A DNA stretch of 64,000 nucleotides from Siphonodentalium dalli (taxonomy: Eukaryota > Mollusca > Scaphopoda > Gadilida > Siphonodentaliidae), in contig CP136067.1 of assembly GCA_032622095.1 (NCBI GenBank), forward strand, positions 39,353,549-39,417,548, read 5' to 3'. Shown piece after piece: positions 11,588 through 22,245 of the stretch. The notes under the pieces are model-generated. The model saw only the letters and a list, made by a program, of their open reading frames with translations, searched no databases and had not been told where the DNA came from. Both the position numbers and the translations under genes were made by a program. The first letter of the stretch is position 1. Each line of letters begins with the position of its first letter.

Positions 11588-12336
11588 CAGTTATTTTTAC
11601 AAATATATCCAAATTGACAATATAAACCATCATTCTTATATATTAATTAAATCCAGTGACTCCCGATGGCGAACTCGTTTTAGTTAGTTTAACGCCGATT
11701 GTTGCATCCAGAATCGAGAAGTAAATATTTACAATTGAGCGTAGTTTGTACGGTGTTTTCTGTGGACTGGTACTGTCGATTTGCTTGCGATTTTAGCAAA
11801 ATGCTACATTCCCTGAGTTGGCATACCACCTGAGTACTAAATTATCAGTGTCTCGCATCTGAACAAGTCTATAATGTGTCTTTAAAGCCATTTTTTATTT
11901 ACCCAATGTGATGTTCTCTGAATGTGTGCATCACACACGGATTCAAAAGCCATCTAAACATGAAACCTATACGATAGAACATTTGACAAACAGTGTGATT
12001 GGACATGGCACTGAAACGGTAGCACATGCCTTCGCGATATGCAATCGCGGCAACATGTTGCCGATAAGGAGACACTCCTCTCATAACTGATGTCTCAAAT
12101 CACTAGTATCCATACCATCATGTAGATAGTAGATACATATATGGCATTTTAATGTAAAGTATACAATGTCATCCTGGCTATTATTGACATATGCCTTAAT
12201 TTCATTTAGTTACTGCATGATGGATTGTAGGAGACAGAACAGAGTTTAAGAATGTTGCACACTGACATACCACTGATTGACCCACCGTCCAATGTTGTGG
12301 AAGATGCTTTTGTCACAGGACCACCAAGCTCCCGTG
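11588..12336. other. Non-coding stretch, likely intron
   Basis: Both strands have short open frames near 11900-12090, but these share the same bases and show no domain or splice structure. Nothing further is supported. Confidence 0.4.
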
Positions 12337-12675
12337 TTTAAATGGGTACTTTATGCTAAATTCGCCCATTTATGGGACTATCTCATTTTATATTCAACAG
12401 AATATATGCAACAAATAAATGAATATGAGCCATGATTATTGCAAAAATACATTTGTGTGCTCTATGAACGATGCAAGCAACATGGCAATTATAATGAAAA
12501 TGAATAAATGGCGGGAGTCATAATTCATTTTCATTGTAATTAATTGTTTGAATCGTCCATAGAGCACATGGGTGTACTTTGCAGTAATCTATGGCTCAAA
12601 TTCATTCATTTGTTGCATATAAAAGGAGATGGTGCCATAAATGGCCGGATTTTGTGGACATTATCCATTTTTAAA
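12337..12675. repeat. Foldback element (long inverted repeat, family B)
   Basis: Two arms of about 150 bp face each other. The left arm reads CCATTTATGG through GTGTGCTCTATGAACGAT to CAATTATAATGAAAATGA, and the right arm is its imperfect reverse complement ending in CCATAAATGG. A single arm of the same family occurs at 52121-52285, which shows it is a dispersed mobile repeat. Confidence 0.75.
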
Positions 12676-12822
12676 GGCCACATAAAAAATTGTTAGACAA
12701 AGGCAATAAATACGTGCTAAAACATTATATAGTGTATATTGTCGATATACCCCTAGTGAATGTAGACATGAGTTCGAATATTTGGGGAAATAGACGCTAA
12801 ATGTGATGATCTGAGGACTCAC

Positions 12823-12996
12823 CAAAACAATAACCAAATGGACAGTTGGGTACTTTATCGAGAAGTCCTAGATAGTATACAAAGAAATCTGTACACTTTT
12901 TCACAGTAATTGTTCCCAAATCAAAACACTGATCATCGCCTATATTGGTGCACACACCATTGTCTGTCAAAGCTCCAAGTTCTGATGGTAACGGCC
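12823..12996 (-). CDS. Exon, second half of a D8C-type extracellular domain
   Basis: Seen on the minus strand: a 174 bp exon with an acceptor (TTTCTCAACAG, exon starts GGCCG) and a donor (TTTTG, then GTGAGT), phase 1 at both ends, open throughout. The peptide contains DNGVCTNIGDDQC, then TVKKCTDFFVYYL and NCPFGYC. The order Cys, Cys, V-x-x-C-x-x-F-x-VY-x-L, CP-x-x-YC is the signature of the C-terminal half of the D8C domain of uromodulin, GP2, OIT3 and VWDE-like proteins. These are secreted or membrane-anchored glycoproteins with many disulphides. The matching first half is the exon at 50303-50518, which leaves in the phase this one needs. The full protein is not in view. Confidence 0.75.
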
Positions 12997-13450
12997 CTGT
13001 TGAGAAACATAGAACATATTGAATTTATAGCCATATATATAGTAAATGGATTGTTATGTATACATGTACGTGATCCGGTGCAACTCGGCTAATCGTGGAT
13101 ACTGCTATATCGTATGCTTTCTCATTAAAATCTTGTGTTGCTATATATGAGACGAGATCTCAAAACTTAATTCTGAACGCATCACTCTGGGATTTTCGTT
13201 TCTCTTTTCAATCATGACTATTCTCACGAAAATTACTTCCACATTTAATAGCCAGATGAAACTAACGCAACTCGTTATTTGTAAACCTGGATTTTATTTG
13301 GAACCAACGAACAGCAAAAGGGGAAAGAGTAGTATTCCTCTGAACAAGGAACAAACCATGGTATCATTATACATTGAAAAACATTCATTAATTATTAATA
13401 ACGGAAATTTGTTTGATGTTAAAGGTCTAGTTTAACTGTATTCCCAACAT

Positions 13451-13500
13451 GTAGGCCGGATTCGTCATCTCCGGTTTGAACCTCCGAGTTTAAACCTGGT
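13451..13500. repeat. Terminal-repeat copy, family C
   Basis: GGCCGGATTCGTCATCTCCG followed by GTTTAAACCTGG. The same sequence occurs at 15719 (direct) and, inverted, at 16125-16166. It is an orphan end or the left end of a nested family C element. Confidence 0.5.
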
Positions 13501-13879
13501 TTAAACCTACATTGGCGGTCCACCCAAACCGGGTCTAATGGGGCGTTTGGATTATATGAGCATGCAATCAAACTTCCCTCTTACCAATCGGACCAAAAGA
13601 GAGGCCGATATAATGGTTATTGACAAGTCATAAATTATCACGAACGCGTGCACGCTCAATGGATTTATTCACTGAGAAACAAGTATCGCTCACGGACCAT
13701 TAATCCGATCTCATTCTGCGTTTAAATCAATCTGACAAAGGGCATGTCAACACGAGTTTCACGCACTGTTCATCACTTTGTTTGTGATTGATTTTCTGCA
13801 AGACGCTTTAACCGCAAAGACAACATGTTATGTATTTACATGTATATCTGTATATATTAAAGGGTATATGAGCTGTCTA

Positions 13880-13990
13880 CTCGTTTGTCTGTTTGCAACT
13901 GTTCTCCCATACCCCTGGACCGATTTCAACCAAATTAGGTGTGATGACTCGGACGGTATAACGGCGTTAGGTTTTAAATATTTTGATGTA
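13880..13990. repeat. Dispersed repeat around a CCTGGACCGATTT motif
   Basis: The block CCTGGACCGATTT followed by AATTAGGTGTGATGAC resembles 56450-56495 (CCTGGACCGATTT, AATTTGGTGTGTTGAC). Two diverged copies in one window indicate an interspersed repeat, not a gene, even though both give short open frames reading WTDFN. Confidence 0.55.
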
Positions 13991-14484
13991 AAAATAAGAG
14001 AAAGTTAATTTTTTTTTTAAATGAAAAAATTGTGTTGTTAAATTGAGTAAGGAGTTAAGTCTAACAAGAAACACAAGTTAAAATTTAAATTACTATTTGT
14101 TTTTTTTAAATTTAATCCTTTTTTTAAATTAAACTGTTCAAATGATCCAAATGTGTGCAGGCCCCTCTGACGCTGAATAAAGGCTCCATAATCGAGTCAA
14201 TCCTGGACCAAGAGGTCAGTCAAGTAAAGGCAATTTGCTTATGAGTGCACACAGAAGCGGCATCTGACATGTTGGAAGTGGGCTACCACGCAGAAGGGCA
14301 GCTTTTTTTTTATTTATAATATTTTATTTTTTCATTATATTACACATTTATGTACAGAACAATATCTGATAACAACGATTGTATAGATATATAGACGGTG
14401 GGGGTTCGACATTTGTACACAACTCACACACAACTTGCACACACATTGATATATTAAAGACATATTATGCATACATGTATACTC

Positions 14485-14485
<1 letters not shown>

Positions 14486-14550
<65 letters not shown>

Positions 14551-14572
14551 CTATATATATATATATATATTT
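14486..14572. repeat. (TA)n microsatellite
   Basis: A long run of TA dinucleotides, interrupted once by GC near 14550. Confidence 0.9.
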
Positions 14573-14714
14573 ATGCCAGTTATATTCTGTCTCAAATTTG
14601 TTCATGAACTTTGGACTTGTTTGCCGAATCTGATATTGTAAACTCGGACTATATACTATTCAAGATAACTATGTTCCCTGCTAAGTTAGTTATGAGTGTG
14701 CACTATTGTTCTTG

Positions 14715-15189
14715 ATGGCTTTCATTAGGTCCCCCCACTCGAGTTGGAAAGGGTTTAGATTGTCGGAATTCAGTGCAATATATCGATACGATTTGTATCG
14801 TAATTCAACTTCTCGAATGAGTAAGTTCAGAGAGAGTTCGTCGGGGTTAAATTTTGTTTTATACAGATAATATTTCAGAATTGATAGTATAAGAAAGTTT
14901 AGTTTGTTGTTTTTATTGTAAGCACCAATCCCAAAAAGAATGTTTTTTTCCGAGAAAGCGAGATGCCCAGATGATAGCGATCTAGCCAGGCCTGAGTGGT
15001 ATTTACAAACGTTCTTACGAGTGGACAGTCAAAGAAAATATGTGAAATTGATTCATTTGCGACGTTACATCTGAGACATAGACCATCTGACCGAATTCGC
15101 ATCATGTTCAAAAGTCTGTTTGTGCCTAAAATTCTGGTCAGTATTCGGTATTGAAACCAGCGTAGTTTTGTGTCGACTAATAGTTTGAG
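14715..15189 (-). pseudogene. LINE ORF2 C-terminal fragment
   Basis: Seen on the minus strand: KLRWFQYRILTRILGTN, then DGLCLRC and ESISHIFFDCPLV, the Cys-Cys-His-Cys segment found at the C-terminus of many APE-type LINE proteins. A one-base frame change occurs near 14930-14945, in a T-run. After it the frame continues with NKLNFLILSILKYYLYK and EVELRYKSY, also typical of this protein end. Nothing of the endonuclease or RT catalytic core remains, so the fragment is non-functional. Confidence 0.8.
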
Positions 15190-15718
15190 GGGCAGCTTTT
15201 AATAAAGAAATATATTACGTGCGTTGCTTTTTTTTAATGTCATAAATTTCCAGTAATGCAGAAAATAAAACAAATTCCCAGGTTTAGAACTGGTGGAATA
15301 TTATGGGAATATATGGGCGTAGCCAGAGTAGAATTTGTGGCATGATCTACATCAAAATAAGTTATTAAATTTGACTCAATATAAGTCTAGGATTGCAAAC
15401 TATGTAGATAGCATATATGTTCATTCAGTAGCATCGTTTTGGTGTCAAAATTAAAACGTTGAACCCTTAAAATAAATTCGTAGAAAACACCAGTATTTGT
15501 AATTGCCACAAGCCAAAAAACAAAAACAAACAAAAGATAGTCGTAAAAATCATATTGAATGAACGTGTCCACATCTGAGTAAAGCTCGCGTGTGAATGAA
15601 TGAACAGTGATATACTAACGCCAGTCGGCAGTCGCAACTTAGACACGCCCTCACTCGAGATGATTTACAGCTCCGCCTATGATTGATTGTTTAACAATTC
15701 TAAACCGCGATGAAGAAA

Positions 15719-16166
15719 ACACGGATTCGTCATCTCAAGTTTAGCCTCAGTAAAGATGGTTTAGCTGGACCGCCGAAATAAATGGTTTAGTTGCCGGTTT
15801 AAGCTCATAAAACGCAAAACAATATATCGAAATTGACAAAAACTTATCCCCAAACGCGTTATAGGCGTGAGTGCTTATCACTTATAAATTTCCAATCAAA
15901 ATATGTTCGTTGTCGTAATTATTGATTTTCGCAATCAATAGAACGAGGCGGTCTGCATTAGGACTGTGCGATTAATTATCTCAACGATACAAAGACACTA
16001 CTGCTAAACCACTGGTCTGGCTGGACCAGGTTTAAACCAAAGATGACGAATGCGTCATTTAGACCTGCGATCTCGGGTTTAATCCACGGATTTAGCTGAC
16101 TCACGGCGGTTTAAACCTAGAGGTGTACGTAGACCAGGTTTAAACCTGAGATGACGAATCCGGCCG
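15719..16166. repeat. Inverted-repeat element, family C
   Basis: The left end CGGATTCGTCATCTCAAGTT and the right end reading inwards CGGATTCGTCATCTCAGGTT are near-perfect inverted repeats. Several GGTTTAAACC-like palindromic blocks lie inside. The structure fits a foldback or MITE-type element of about 450 bp. Confidence 0.65.
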
Positions 16167-16878
16167 TAAAGTTTAGCATTCTGCGTTTCACTGATTTCCT
16201 CTCAACCAGACAATATTAATGAGGAATGCGATCCAGTTATCTTGCAAACATTGCTTGTTGATTGCATATAACAATAGACCCCCTTTCGTATAGAACATAA
16301 CTTGTTTGGTCGAACTGGGTGCGCAGAAATGAATGAAATTAAGATCAGGCAGGTTGAAAACTATAAGTTCCCGTTCAAACGGTTAACACCAATCACGGGC
16401 AGCGCACATTCCTCGTGATAAACGTACTTTACGACACATTACTTTTATTTACATTTATTTTATTCACATTTATTTGTTATGATATCGATAGAGGATTTAT
16501 CTAGCCATCCGTAACTGCATATTGTCTCTACAAAACGTGTAGCATTTATGCCCCAATTGTGTCAGTTTATCTTTTAAGTATATGGGAGTGTATGAAACAG
16601 CTAAGGGTCCTAAATTATTGTATTAATTGAGTAGTCAAGCTTTGGCATTAAGGGGGAGGTCAAGTGAACAATTTTTAATGGGGATTTCCATGCAAATCTG
16701 CGGAGCAAAAGTTATAAATATATTTTTGATAATTTTTTTCTGGAATTACACCACTTGAACTACATTTGAAAAATCAGTATAAAATTAAAAAATAAATACC
16801 CCAACATTATAATGGAACATGTTCCAATCGGACCCGCCAGATACATACCGTTGTTTACAATACCACATCAACTCACAC
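16167..16878. other. Left flank of the LTR element, no gene
   Basis: Ordinary AT-rich sequence. The last four bases (16875-16878, ACAC) form the left copy of the LTR element's target-site duplication. Confidence 0.5.
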
Positions 16879-17334
16879 TGTGAGGTAATGAACACATAGA
16901 TATAGTAGGTACAAGTCTTTATTATGTTGTGAATAAGATATGCAGTGTGTACAAATATAATGATCAATAGTCGCCGCGAAATGATGTCCCCGAATGGGTG
17001 ATGCCTGGTGTGAATGATGCCTGGATATGATCTAGGGAGGAGATGAGTCTAGTGAAAGCATGAGGTGATGGGATGTGGTTGTCTCTTATATACTATTTGG
17101 GACGCATATTAGATGAGGCGTTTGGCAATACACATCGGGATTGGTTCCTTCGTTATGGGCATTTCCCTTGACCATATTTGGGAGCCATCTTCATTGTGTG
17201 TATATCTTCGCTGAGATTAAGACGTGTGAGGTTTCGAGAACCGAACACGAATATCTGAGTTTGGGGTTTTATATATTGGGACATTCGTATAGTTTGAATC
17301 AAGTTGTGAGATTATAATGGGTAGTTATCTCACA
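16879..17334 (-). repeat. 3' LTR (left copy)
   Basis: 456 bp, starting TGTGAG and ending CTCACA (a 6 bp terminal inverted repeat with the usual TG...CA ends). It matches the right copy at all positions compared except 17103. Confidence 0.93.
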
Positions 17335-17348
17335 TATGTCCCCCACCC
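17335..17348 (-). other. Polypurine tract
   Basis: The minus strand reads GGGTGGGGGACATA immediately before the 3' LTR. This is the expected position and composition of the plus-strand DNA primer. Confidence 0.65.
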
Positions 17349-18225
17349 GTGTAAGATTTTTAGCGCAGCGGAAAATCTTATGTAACATCAAAATTATGGA
17401 CCTAACTGGGGTAATTGTGATCATGTAATGTGGATGAGGCTGAAATGAAGTATAATAACATTGATTGTGGTGAAGTTATGATTAATACATGTGGAACAAA
17501 GTTGTCTTAAAATGATGATATGCAATATTAAGTTGTCTTAAAATGATGACACGCAATATTATGAGATTATGAAATAAATGGTGGGAAAAGCATATATGGG
17601 TTGGTATATAAAATGATCGTGCAAGCAGTCATAATGCGTGCTATATTGATATGTAGGATAAGGTATGATAATAGAATATAGAGATACAAGTATGAGAAGC
17701 AATGAATATAACAATATGGTAATAGTGCATGGTATGTTTTGTAAATGATGAACATTGGTGATGTATTATATAAATGCATGTTGTGTTGTTAATAAAATCA
17801 TGACGATATGTATACATTCGGTATTGTGGTAATAAGACACCAAATGTTTCTCATCTGCCGTCAATTGCACAGGGAATTGTTGAGAGCATGTGTCAGAGGT
17901 GAAATATTGTTTGGAGTGTGGTATATGAGACTTTGATTAATGCGTTTGTTGATAGTTGGCGAGATCCATGACCAATGTTATTGAAGATAATCGGCGGTCA
18001 GTTGTCTAACTCTTGGGATTGGCACGTGTCATAATGGCGTTAGCATATGCAGCTGCCGTGGTATGCATGCAGTAACGATATTAGAATTAGTCTGTGGGTT
18101 TGTGCCCCTTATAGGAAAAAAAATGGTATTATTGGGAAAATTATCAATATAGATTAAGTGGTGGGTTATGGATGGACGCGTGAGTTTTTATTATTTTCAT
18201 AGGTCGTAATGTGGATGATTCCTCA
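17349..18225 (-). other. Region between env and 3' LTR, no gene
   Basis: About 880 bp rich in TGAT/ATGATG words on the plus strand, with a short local duplication near 17500-17560 (AGTTGTCTTAAAATGATGA twice). No supported coding region. Confidence 0.5.
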
Positions 18226-19438
18226 TCAACATCTCGCGGGTGTTTTTTGGGAAATGTCAAATCTTGGAGACAAATGAATATCTTTCGTAGCTTCCTTAGG
18301 TATTGGTGGGGTTAGTCTGTGACGAAGTTGCATATCAGTTCCATTTATCATTTGGTTAAGTTTATTTCGTCGCTTTGCGATAATAATTCGTCGCGTGTTG
18401 TGATTGCGTTGAGTCTGATATTGGGAAATTTTCGTAATACACTGAATAATGTATTTGCGACTTGAGATGGCAATCAGTAAAATTAATATGAACGTAATGA
18501 TCGCGGGAATGATGATTTGGTAATAATCCTGTTTTTTCTTTTGTTTGATGGGTTGCAGGGAAGTGACTGTTTGCAGAAAATCATATAATGATAGTTGCTT
18601 TATGGGGGGTAACTTGTTTGGAATCGATACTTGAGGGGGCAAGTTATGAATTTGGGAAAATAATGGCTTCCATTGTGGCAATTTTTGTAATTCAATAGTT
18701 GATTGTAATTGGGTTATTTGTGTCTTGATGGTGATGTTTGATGAGTTCAAAGTTGTGAATGCAATTAGTTTGATACTGGCTGATGTAGCTATGCACCTTG
18801 GTGGTAAAGTTATCATTGCGATGGGGGGTAAAATTGTGATTCTATACGGTCGTTTTCTTAAGAGATTGTGATGACAGTTTACTGTAAATGTATGAGCTTT
18901 CGTGGTTGTTATAAGCCATGTACATGCCGCCAGCTTAATAGCGGATGGTAAATTATACTGAGGGTAAATGGCTATAGGGCAATTTGTGGCGGTATTTTTT
19001 GTATCATTGGTGAATATGTTGAGTAGGCAGTTATGATTATGTGATGCGGCAATTGAAATTTTTTGAATTTTACAATATGGTAATTTGTTTAAAATACACG
19101 GGTGATTGTCACCAATGGTGGTATATTTGGATCGGTCGGGAGATAATAGCAGGTAATTATGAGTAATATCGATTCGGGCAACTGTATATTTATTGTTGTG
19201 TCTGAGTCTTGGGTCTCGAGGGTCTAATGGATAAAAAAATGGTAGAGCGCGGAATATGTCAAACTGCATTCTGATATCGCGTAAATAAATTGTTATGGTA
19301 ATGATTAGTCTGCTGTCTGTGAGTATGGTTTGTGTCTTCAAATGTTGGTAATATTTTGCAATTCCCGATTCTATGGGGAATGGTAACTTCAAATGGGCTG
19401 GAAGTAATTTCGTTATACTGTCAAGTGCCTTTTTTAAA
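18226..19438 (-). CDS. env: Envelope glycoprotein, C-terminal part with membrane anchor
   Basis: Seen: an open frame on the minus strand. The nearest ATG (19500) lies inside the inserted element, so it is not the true start; env sequence proper begins at 19438. It carries spaced cysteines (PYCKIQ, HNHNCLL, TNCPIAIY, LAACTW, VNCHHN, PPRCIA) typical of a disulphide-bonded ectodomain. Near the end are a Lys-rich stalk (KQKKKQDYYQ), a transmembrane helix (PAIITFILILLIAISS) and a basic cytoplasmic tail of about 80 residues. Known: F-type envelope proteins have this layout in their anchored subunit. This half is separated from the upstream half by a 492 bp insertion. Both halves lie in compatible frames across the duplicated TTTAAA. 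Confidence 0.75.
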
Positions 19439-19936
19439 GGCACGGTTGGCCTTAGTTGTCGAAAATATTCATATTTGTTCCAAACACCGTAAACAGACAA
19501 ACTTTAAAACGTATACAGTTTCGTTCATATATACCATGGCCATCGCGTAAACAGCATGCTATCATAAAGACTTACTATATTTTACATAAGCAAGAGCCTG
19601 ATTGTGTTACAGAAGACAGCACAGTGTCACTGGCTAATCACACACAAATGATATAAACGCTCTTTATTAGTTCCATATTAGGAATTCAGCAACAAAGAAC
19701 GCTCTTTATGTTTACCATCATAATATAAACAAACACCAGAAAAGTAACTTTTTATGCTTTTGTTTACATAACAATGGTCAAACAAATGACAATAACATAC
19801 TGTTTATGCGATATTTCTTATTTGTATACGGACAAAGTCTGTCTACATTTTGATGTTCTTTCTGTTTGTGGCGGTTTTTGATGGGTGGAAATATTTTCAC
19901 AGGATACCCACCGCCAAGGCCAACCGTACCTTTAAA
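19433..19936. mobile_element. MITE-like insertion inside env
   Basis: A 492 bp insertion (19439-19930) flanked by TTTAAA on both sides (19433-19438, 19931-19936). Its ends are inverted repeats: GGCACGGTTGGCCTT on the left and, read inwards from the right, GGTACGGTTGGCCTT (14 of 15 identical), with weaker complementarity continuing (GAAAATATT, AAACAGA). There is no coding capacity. A TTAA-containing target duplication recalls piggyBac-type elements, but the ends are not the classical ones, so the class is left open. Confidence 0.75.
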
Positions 19937-20799
19937 TGTATTGGGCTTATGATCTCCGGTGTAAATCGGTGGTTAATTAGAGAGGCAATTTGAACTTTAA
20001 GATGTCGCAAATATAATTTTGCTTGGATAACATCTTGTTGTATTTCGTGTAATATTACTAGAAACTTAGCGTTGATGATTGTGAATATTTCAATTGTATG
20101 CACATGTTTTTGGGTTCGATGTGTTTCTTTTCGAAGTGTGGCTTGAATATTGGATATTGTTGTTGATAATGTGTTGACTCGTTGGCGATTTTCGTTTGAA
20201 ATGACGCGTGTTATATTCATGATAGAATAAGCGGTTTGAGTATCGTGTTGGATTTTTTTTTGGTTTTGGTAGAGGGTTCGTATGTTATCTTCTACATGTG
20301 TAATATCTGACATCGAAGGGGTGCCGAATAGAAACTTGGCGATATCGCTTATTACGGGTAATATTGCTCGTTTGAGTCTTTTGGTATTATGGAGTTGATA
20401 ATAATTATGATATTCATATTGGATTTGTTTTGTTTCCGTGAGAGCCGCTGCTAATTCAGTTTGTAAATCTGTCAAAATGTTGATGAGATTAAAGTTAATG
20501 TTATTTGTCTCGTTCCTGAATGGAGGTTTGTTATGGTGATATGTGCTTTGATGAAACGTGGCACAAATGCTATTGAGTTTATTTTGGGCCATCCTTATGT
20601 CGGTAGCGAGTCTTGCTATGTAGGTATAATATGGTGTGAGTTCGATGAGAAAACTGAGATCCCAATTTTCATTTGAGACAGCAATTTGCCGGTGATGCAA
20701 AAATAACATGTTCTGTCGAGTTAACATAGCGTCACTAGTTTGAAAGCCGATGATAAGTATGAAGAGGGTCGCTTTAACGAAGTTTTCTGTAGGCTTCAT
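19897..20799 (-). CDS. env: Envelope glycoprotein, N-terminal part with cleavage site
   Basis: Seen: the open frame extends up to 20886, but the ATG at 20799 starts a good signal peptide (KATLFILIIGF, then QTSDAM) and lies just after a splice-acceptor-like TTTTTACTTATAG (exon from about 20812), so that start is preferred. Coiled-coil-prone sequence follows, then a furin-type site (TKRLKR) about 145 residues into this protein. Right after it comes a hydrophobic segment with KFLFGT and DITHVEDNIRTL, matching the layout after the cleavage site of baculovirus F and errantivirus envelopes. The element-derived part ends at about 19937, where the insertion begins. The last dozen codons (to the stop at 19897) come from the inserted DNA, so this copy cannot make an anchored envelope. 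Confidence 0.8.
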   Translation of the reverse strand: MKPTENFVKATLFILIIGFQTSDAMLTRQNMLFLHHRQIAVSNENWDLSFLIELTPYYTYIARLATDIRMAQNKLNSICATFHQSTYHHNKPPFRNETNNINFNLINILTDLQTELAAALTETKQIQYEYHNYYQLHNTKRLKRAILPVISDIAKFLFGTPSMSDITHVEDNIRTLYQNQKKIQHDTQTAYSIMNITRVISNENRQRVNTLSTTISNIQATLRKETHRTQKHVHTIEIFTIINAKFLVILHEIQQDVIQAKLYLRHLKVQIASLINHRFTPEIISPIHLKVRLALAVGIL

Positions 20800-20804
20800 A
20801 TCGC

Positions 20805-20835
20805 TTGCACCCCTATAAGTAAAAATATAGGTGTG
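20805..20835 (-). promoter_or_regulatory. Candidate 3' splice site for env mRNA
   Basis: The minus strand reads CACACCTATATTTTTACTTATAG directly upstream of GGGTGCAAGCG and the env ATG (20799). Envelope genes of errantiviruses are expressed from spliced subgenomic RNA, so this placement is sensible. The matching donor was not located. Confidence 0.4.
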
Positions 20836-21087
20836 TATTAGCGGGTTAGCCGGTATCTGATTATAAAGATAGATTCTCGTGGGCATGGCTTTTATGGGTT
20901 AACTGGTTTGATTAATCGATGAGATTTTTCGGCCGGTGTAAGTTGTAATGTCATTCTCACATTACTGTGTAAAATTGGTACCCCCAGAAATCGACGAAAT
21001 ATGACGTCACGCGATGCCAGTGTGTGTACCAATTAGCCGCGCTGCGTGCGCTAGGCGTGTCGACGAAGGTAATTAGTGGTATAGCGT

Positions 21088-21093
21088 TATAAA
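21088..21093 (+). promoter_or_regulatory. TATA box for antisense ORF A
   Basis: TATAAA (21088-21093) on the plus strand lies 63 bp upstream of the ATG at 21151. The spacing leaves room for an initiator near 21117 and a short leader. It parallels the arrangement upstream of ORF B. Confidence 0.5.
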
Positions 21094-21150
21094 TGCGTTG
21101 GCCATTATGGCTGTGAATTATTGCGGGCCTGTCTTTCGATATTTGCAGTT

Positions 21151-21456
21151 ATGAGTCAACTTTTGAGTGAGTTAGAGTGTAAGTTGAGAAATGCGAAGGC
21201 AAATGGTTTAGGGTATTTTGGGGTGATCGTTGATTCGATCTATCTGACCTACGTGAATGATCAGATAGTCGATCAATTTGAGCGGGGGAATGAGCACGCC
21301 CGTACAGGGGTATCATCCAAGAGCGATCGCTATCTGTGTACGTTGTGGCTAGAAGAAAATGAGAGGTGTTATCTCATTTTAAATTTGAGGAAGCAGCTTA
21401 GGGAAGAGAGGAGAAGGTTGATGGGTCTGTGGTCGGAAGAACAGACTGACTGGTAA
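21151..21456 (+). CDS. Antisense accessory ORF A, unknown function
   Basis: Seen: 101 codons from ATG 21151 (guanine at -3) to TAA, on the strand opposite to gag-pol-env and between pol and env. The frame is open for ten more codons upstream but has no ATG there. The protein is acidic/basic and probably helical. Its start MSQLLSELE and its end, with ENERC, LNLRKQL, EERRRL and LWSEEQ, line up with antisense ORF B (MSDYLRFLE; ELERC, INLRLEI, DERQRI, IWSQHR). The two are paralogues by pattern. No signal peptide, membrane segment or known domain is recognised. The ORF is intact although pol and env are broken. By analogy with antisense genes of some retroviruses it could be regulatory, but that is only inference. 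Confidence 0.7.
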   Translation: MSQLLSELECKLRNAKANGLGYFGVIVDSIYLTYVNDQIVDQFERGNEHARTGVSSKSDRYLCTLWLEENERCYLILNLRKQLREERRRLMGLWSEEQTDW

Positions 21457-21920
21457 GACGGAGTTGAGTTGGGTCGGCTGATGAGCGAGATTTGAGGAGG
21501 TTTGGCAGGAGGAGTGAAGGAGAAAGATGGGCCCAATCTTTGATAGCTGTTTGTGCCTATATAATTTAACGTGGGCTACATCGTGCTAATGAAGATTGGT
21601 TTCATTGAAAACATCACATGGACATCTGAATGTGAACGACAAGTGGTATTGCTGTATTATTTATAAAATGTATGTGTCATATGGTGTAGGTATACCAACA
21701 GTCATGTCAATATGGATATCAAAAGGCATATGAATAAATGCGTATTGTGTACTGCTATATATAGGTTCTTATTGCTATATTTGACATGATTATTGGCGGA
21801 AATATTTGTTGATTGTATAGTATTAGGGGAGTGCAATTGACGCATGGAATAGTAGTTCTATCTATATTGTCATGATAATATTTGATCGCGCATTGTCACG
21901 CGGCTCTGGTTATCTTGGCG
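21457..21920. other. Spacer after antisense ORF A
   Basis: No further open frame. AATAAA occurs at about 21733 (GAATAAATGCG) on the plus strand and could serve as a polyadenylation signal for ORF A. Confidence 0.4.
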
Positions 21921-22245
21921 GTGGGGGGGGGGGGGGGGGGGGGTATGTATACGATATCGTCGTGTTGGGAGATATATTGTGATTTGCACATACATGTTAT
22001 TCAGGCTCATTTTAGCTCTGCACATGTATATGTGATTTAGGGTATTGTGGGCAGTTGGGGGGGGGGGGTGGTACATATACGATATGGTCATGTTGGGAGA
22101 TATATTGTGATTTTCACATACATGTTATTCAGGCTCATTTTAGCTTTGCACATGTATATGTGATTTAGGGTATTGTGGGCAGTTGGGGGGGGGGGTGGTG
22201 GTACATATAAGATATGGTCGTGTTGAGAGATATATTGCGACTTAC
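21920..22245. repeat. Tandem repeat, about 129 bp, with G-tracts
   Basis: Two and a half copies: the block GAGATATATTGTGATTT, CACATACATGTTATTCAGG, CATGTATATGTGATTTAGGG recurs at about 21970 and 22099, with a third partial copy near 22229. Each copy is joined by a run of 9-20 G on the plus strand. The G-runs could form quadruplexes on that strand. Confidence 0.8.

Larger units (their letters stand above)
14296..15200 (-). mobile_element. 5'-truncated LINE insertion with target duplication
   Basis: An 883 bp insertion (14307-15189) lies between two copies of GGGCAGCTTTT (14296-14306 and 15190-15200), an 11 bp target-site duplication. On the minus strand the insertion ends in an A-rich tail (plus-strand T-rich 14302-14340). 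It encodes the C-terminal part of a LINE RT protein and is truncated at its 5' end, as is usual for target-primed reverse transcription. A (TA)n tract (14486-14568) sits inside its 3' region. Confidence 0.8.

Noticed and set aside
10407-14633. Frames across (TA)n tracts giving Ile-Tyr repeats
   Set aside because: Microsatellite translation only.
19439-19930. Interval between env halves as an intron
   Set aside because: The edges are inverted repeats with a duplicated TTTAAA, which fits a transposon. A GT is present near one end by chance (AAAGGTACGG) but no convincing acceptor with a pyrimidine tract was found at the other edge.
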